From Gordonia alkanivorans NBRC 16433 (lineage in GTDB: Bacteria; Actinomycetota; Actinomycetes; Mycobacteriales; Mycobacteriaceae), in the NCBI RefSeq assembly GCF_000225505.1, contig NZ_BACI01000047.1, positions 1 to 61,652 on the forward strand: a DNA stretch of 61,652 bases. Direction: 5' to 3'. This document shows, one piece after another, positions 61,445 to 61,652 of this stretch; position 1 is the stretch's first letter; each line of letters starts with the position of its first letter. The notes beneath the pieces were generated by a model. That model made no database searches. It was not told the origin of the DNA and saw nothing but the letters and a program-made list of their open reading frames with translations. The position numbers were made by a program, and so were the translations under genes.

Positions 61445-61652
61445 GTGGCCGGAGGTCAGCGAACGCCGACCCTCAAGGAGATCGCGAAAGCTGCGGGTGT
61501 CCACGTGTCGACGGCGTCTCGGGTGCTGCGACAGTCCGAACCCGCCGACGGCTGGTCGGAGTCGGCACTGCGGGTTCGCGAGGTCGCCGATGAGCTGGGC
61601 TACCAGCGCAATCTCTGGGCGGCGAGTCTGCGGACCCGCAAGACCACCACGC
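61445..61652 (+). CDS. LacI-family transcriptional regulator, N-terminal part (cut by window edge)
   Basis: From GTG 61445, with GGGGGA six bases upstream, the frame reads PTLKEIAKAAGVHVSTASRVLRQSE and then VREVADELGYQRNLWAASLRTRKT. This is a LacI helix-turn-helix followed by the hinge helix. The frame is open to the right edge, so only about 69 residues are visible. Its divergent position and the tandem AACGTT sites suggest control of the gcdH operon. Confidence 0.82.
   Translation, partial: MAGGQRTPTLKEIAKAAGVHVSTASRVLRQSEPADGWSESALRVREVADELGYQRNLWAASLRTRKTTT

Overview
The window is GC-rich, densely coded actinobacterial DNA. Gene content points to the Mycobacteriales (Gordonia/Rhodococcus type): a LuxR/LAL-type BenR-like activator, a complete ortho-cleavage benzoate pathway, a SigF/RsbW/STAS stress module with ANTAR proteins, an IdeR-type iron box, and many acyl-CoA, CaiB and SDR genes. 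Gordonia is my best guess; the sequence alone does not prove the genus. No rRNA, tRNA or CRISPR array was recognised.

Layout. (1) 1-3.6 kb is a scarred island. An IS21-type istB remnant and an IS3-type transposase remnant flank a BtrH-like protein, a 37-residue coupled ORF and a ferredoxin reductase gene with two compensating frameshifts. The IS3 remnant has removed the catalytic half of a rhodanese. (2) 3.7-5.8 kb carries a membrane metallophosphoesterase and an alpha/beta hydrolase. (3) 5.8-20.4 kb is a complete benzoate-to-central-metabolism locus: catR-catB-catA-catC divergent from benA-benB-benCD, then a LAL regulator (benR), then pcaF-pcaD-pcaI-pcaJ divergent from a LysR regulator. BenABC/D make catechol from benzoate, CatABC convert it to the enol-lactone, and PcaD, PcaIJ and PcaF finish to succinyl-CoA and acetyl-CoA. 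BenC and BenD are one 937-residue polypeptide with a GntR-type FCD-like domain between them. Both divergent promoter regions carry the same TTGAT-N11-ATCAA LysR box. (4) 21.4-24.3 kb holds enoyl-CoA hydratase and 3-hydroxyisobutyryl-CoA hydrolase genes and a siderophore-interacting protein with an iron box.

(5) 24.4-33.2 kb: a polar amino-acid-type ABC transporter is divergent from an aminotransferase, hydantoinase (frameshifted), luciferase-like oxidoreductase, carbamoylase-like hydrolase, IclR and PcaC-like cluster. This looks like a catabolic island for a cyclic ureide or related N-compound. (6) 33.2-36.2 kb: MarR-SDR divergent from an EmrB/QacA-type MFS pump, with strong palindromes between them. 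(7) 36.2-41.4 kb: GntR and acyl-CoA dehydrogenase divergent from CitE-like lyase, MaoC hydratase and CaiB CoA-transferase, resembling a C5-dicarboxylate (mesaconate/itaconate/citramalate) route. (8) 41.4-46.1 kb: solitary ectoine hydroxylase, thioesterase, HpnE-like oxidoreductase and CynX-type MFS.

(9) 46.2-57.2 kb: a general-stress locus with a YghA-type SDR, PAS-ANTAR protein, four overlapping glycosyltransferase genes, RsbW-like anti-sigma factor, small membrane protein plus zinc alcohol dehydrogenase, SigF-like sigma factor, STAS protein and GAF-ANTAR protein. Three transcription units here have SigF-type promoter matches (GTTTC-N15-nGGTAn), so the glycosyltransferases are probably stress induced. 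(10) 57.3-61.65 kb: a 2-oxoglutarate/Fe(II) oxygenase, a MetE-like pseudogene, and a glutaryl-CoA dehydrogenase plus CoA-transferase operon facing a LacI regulator that runs off the right edge, with tandem AACGTT operators between them.
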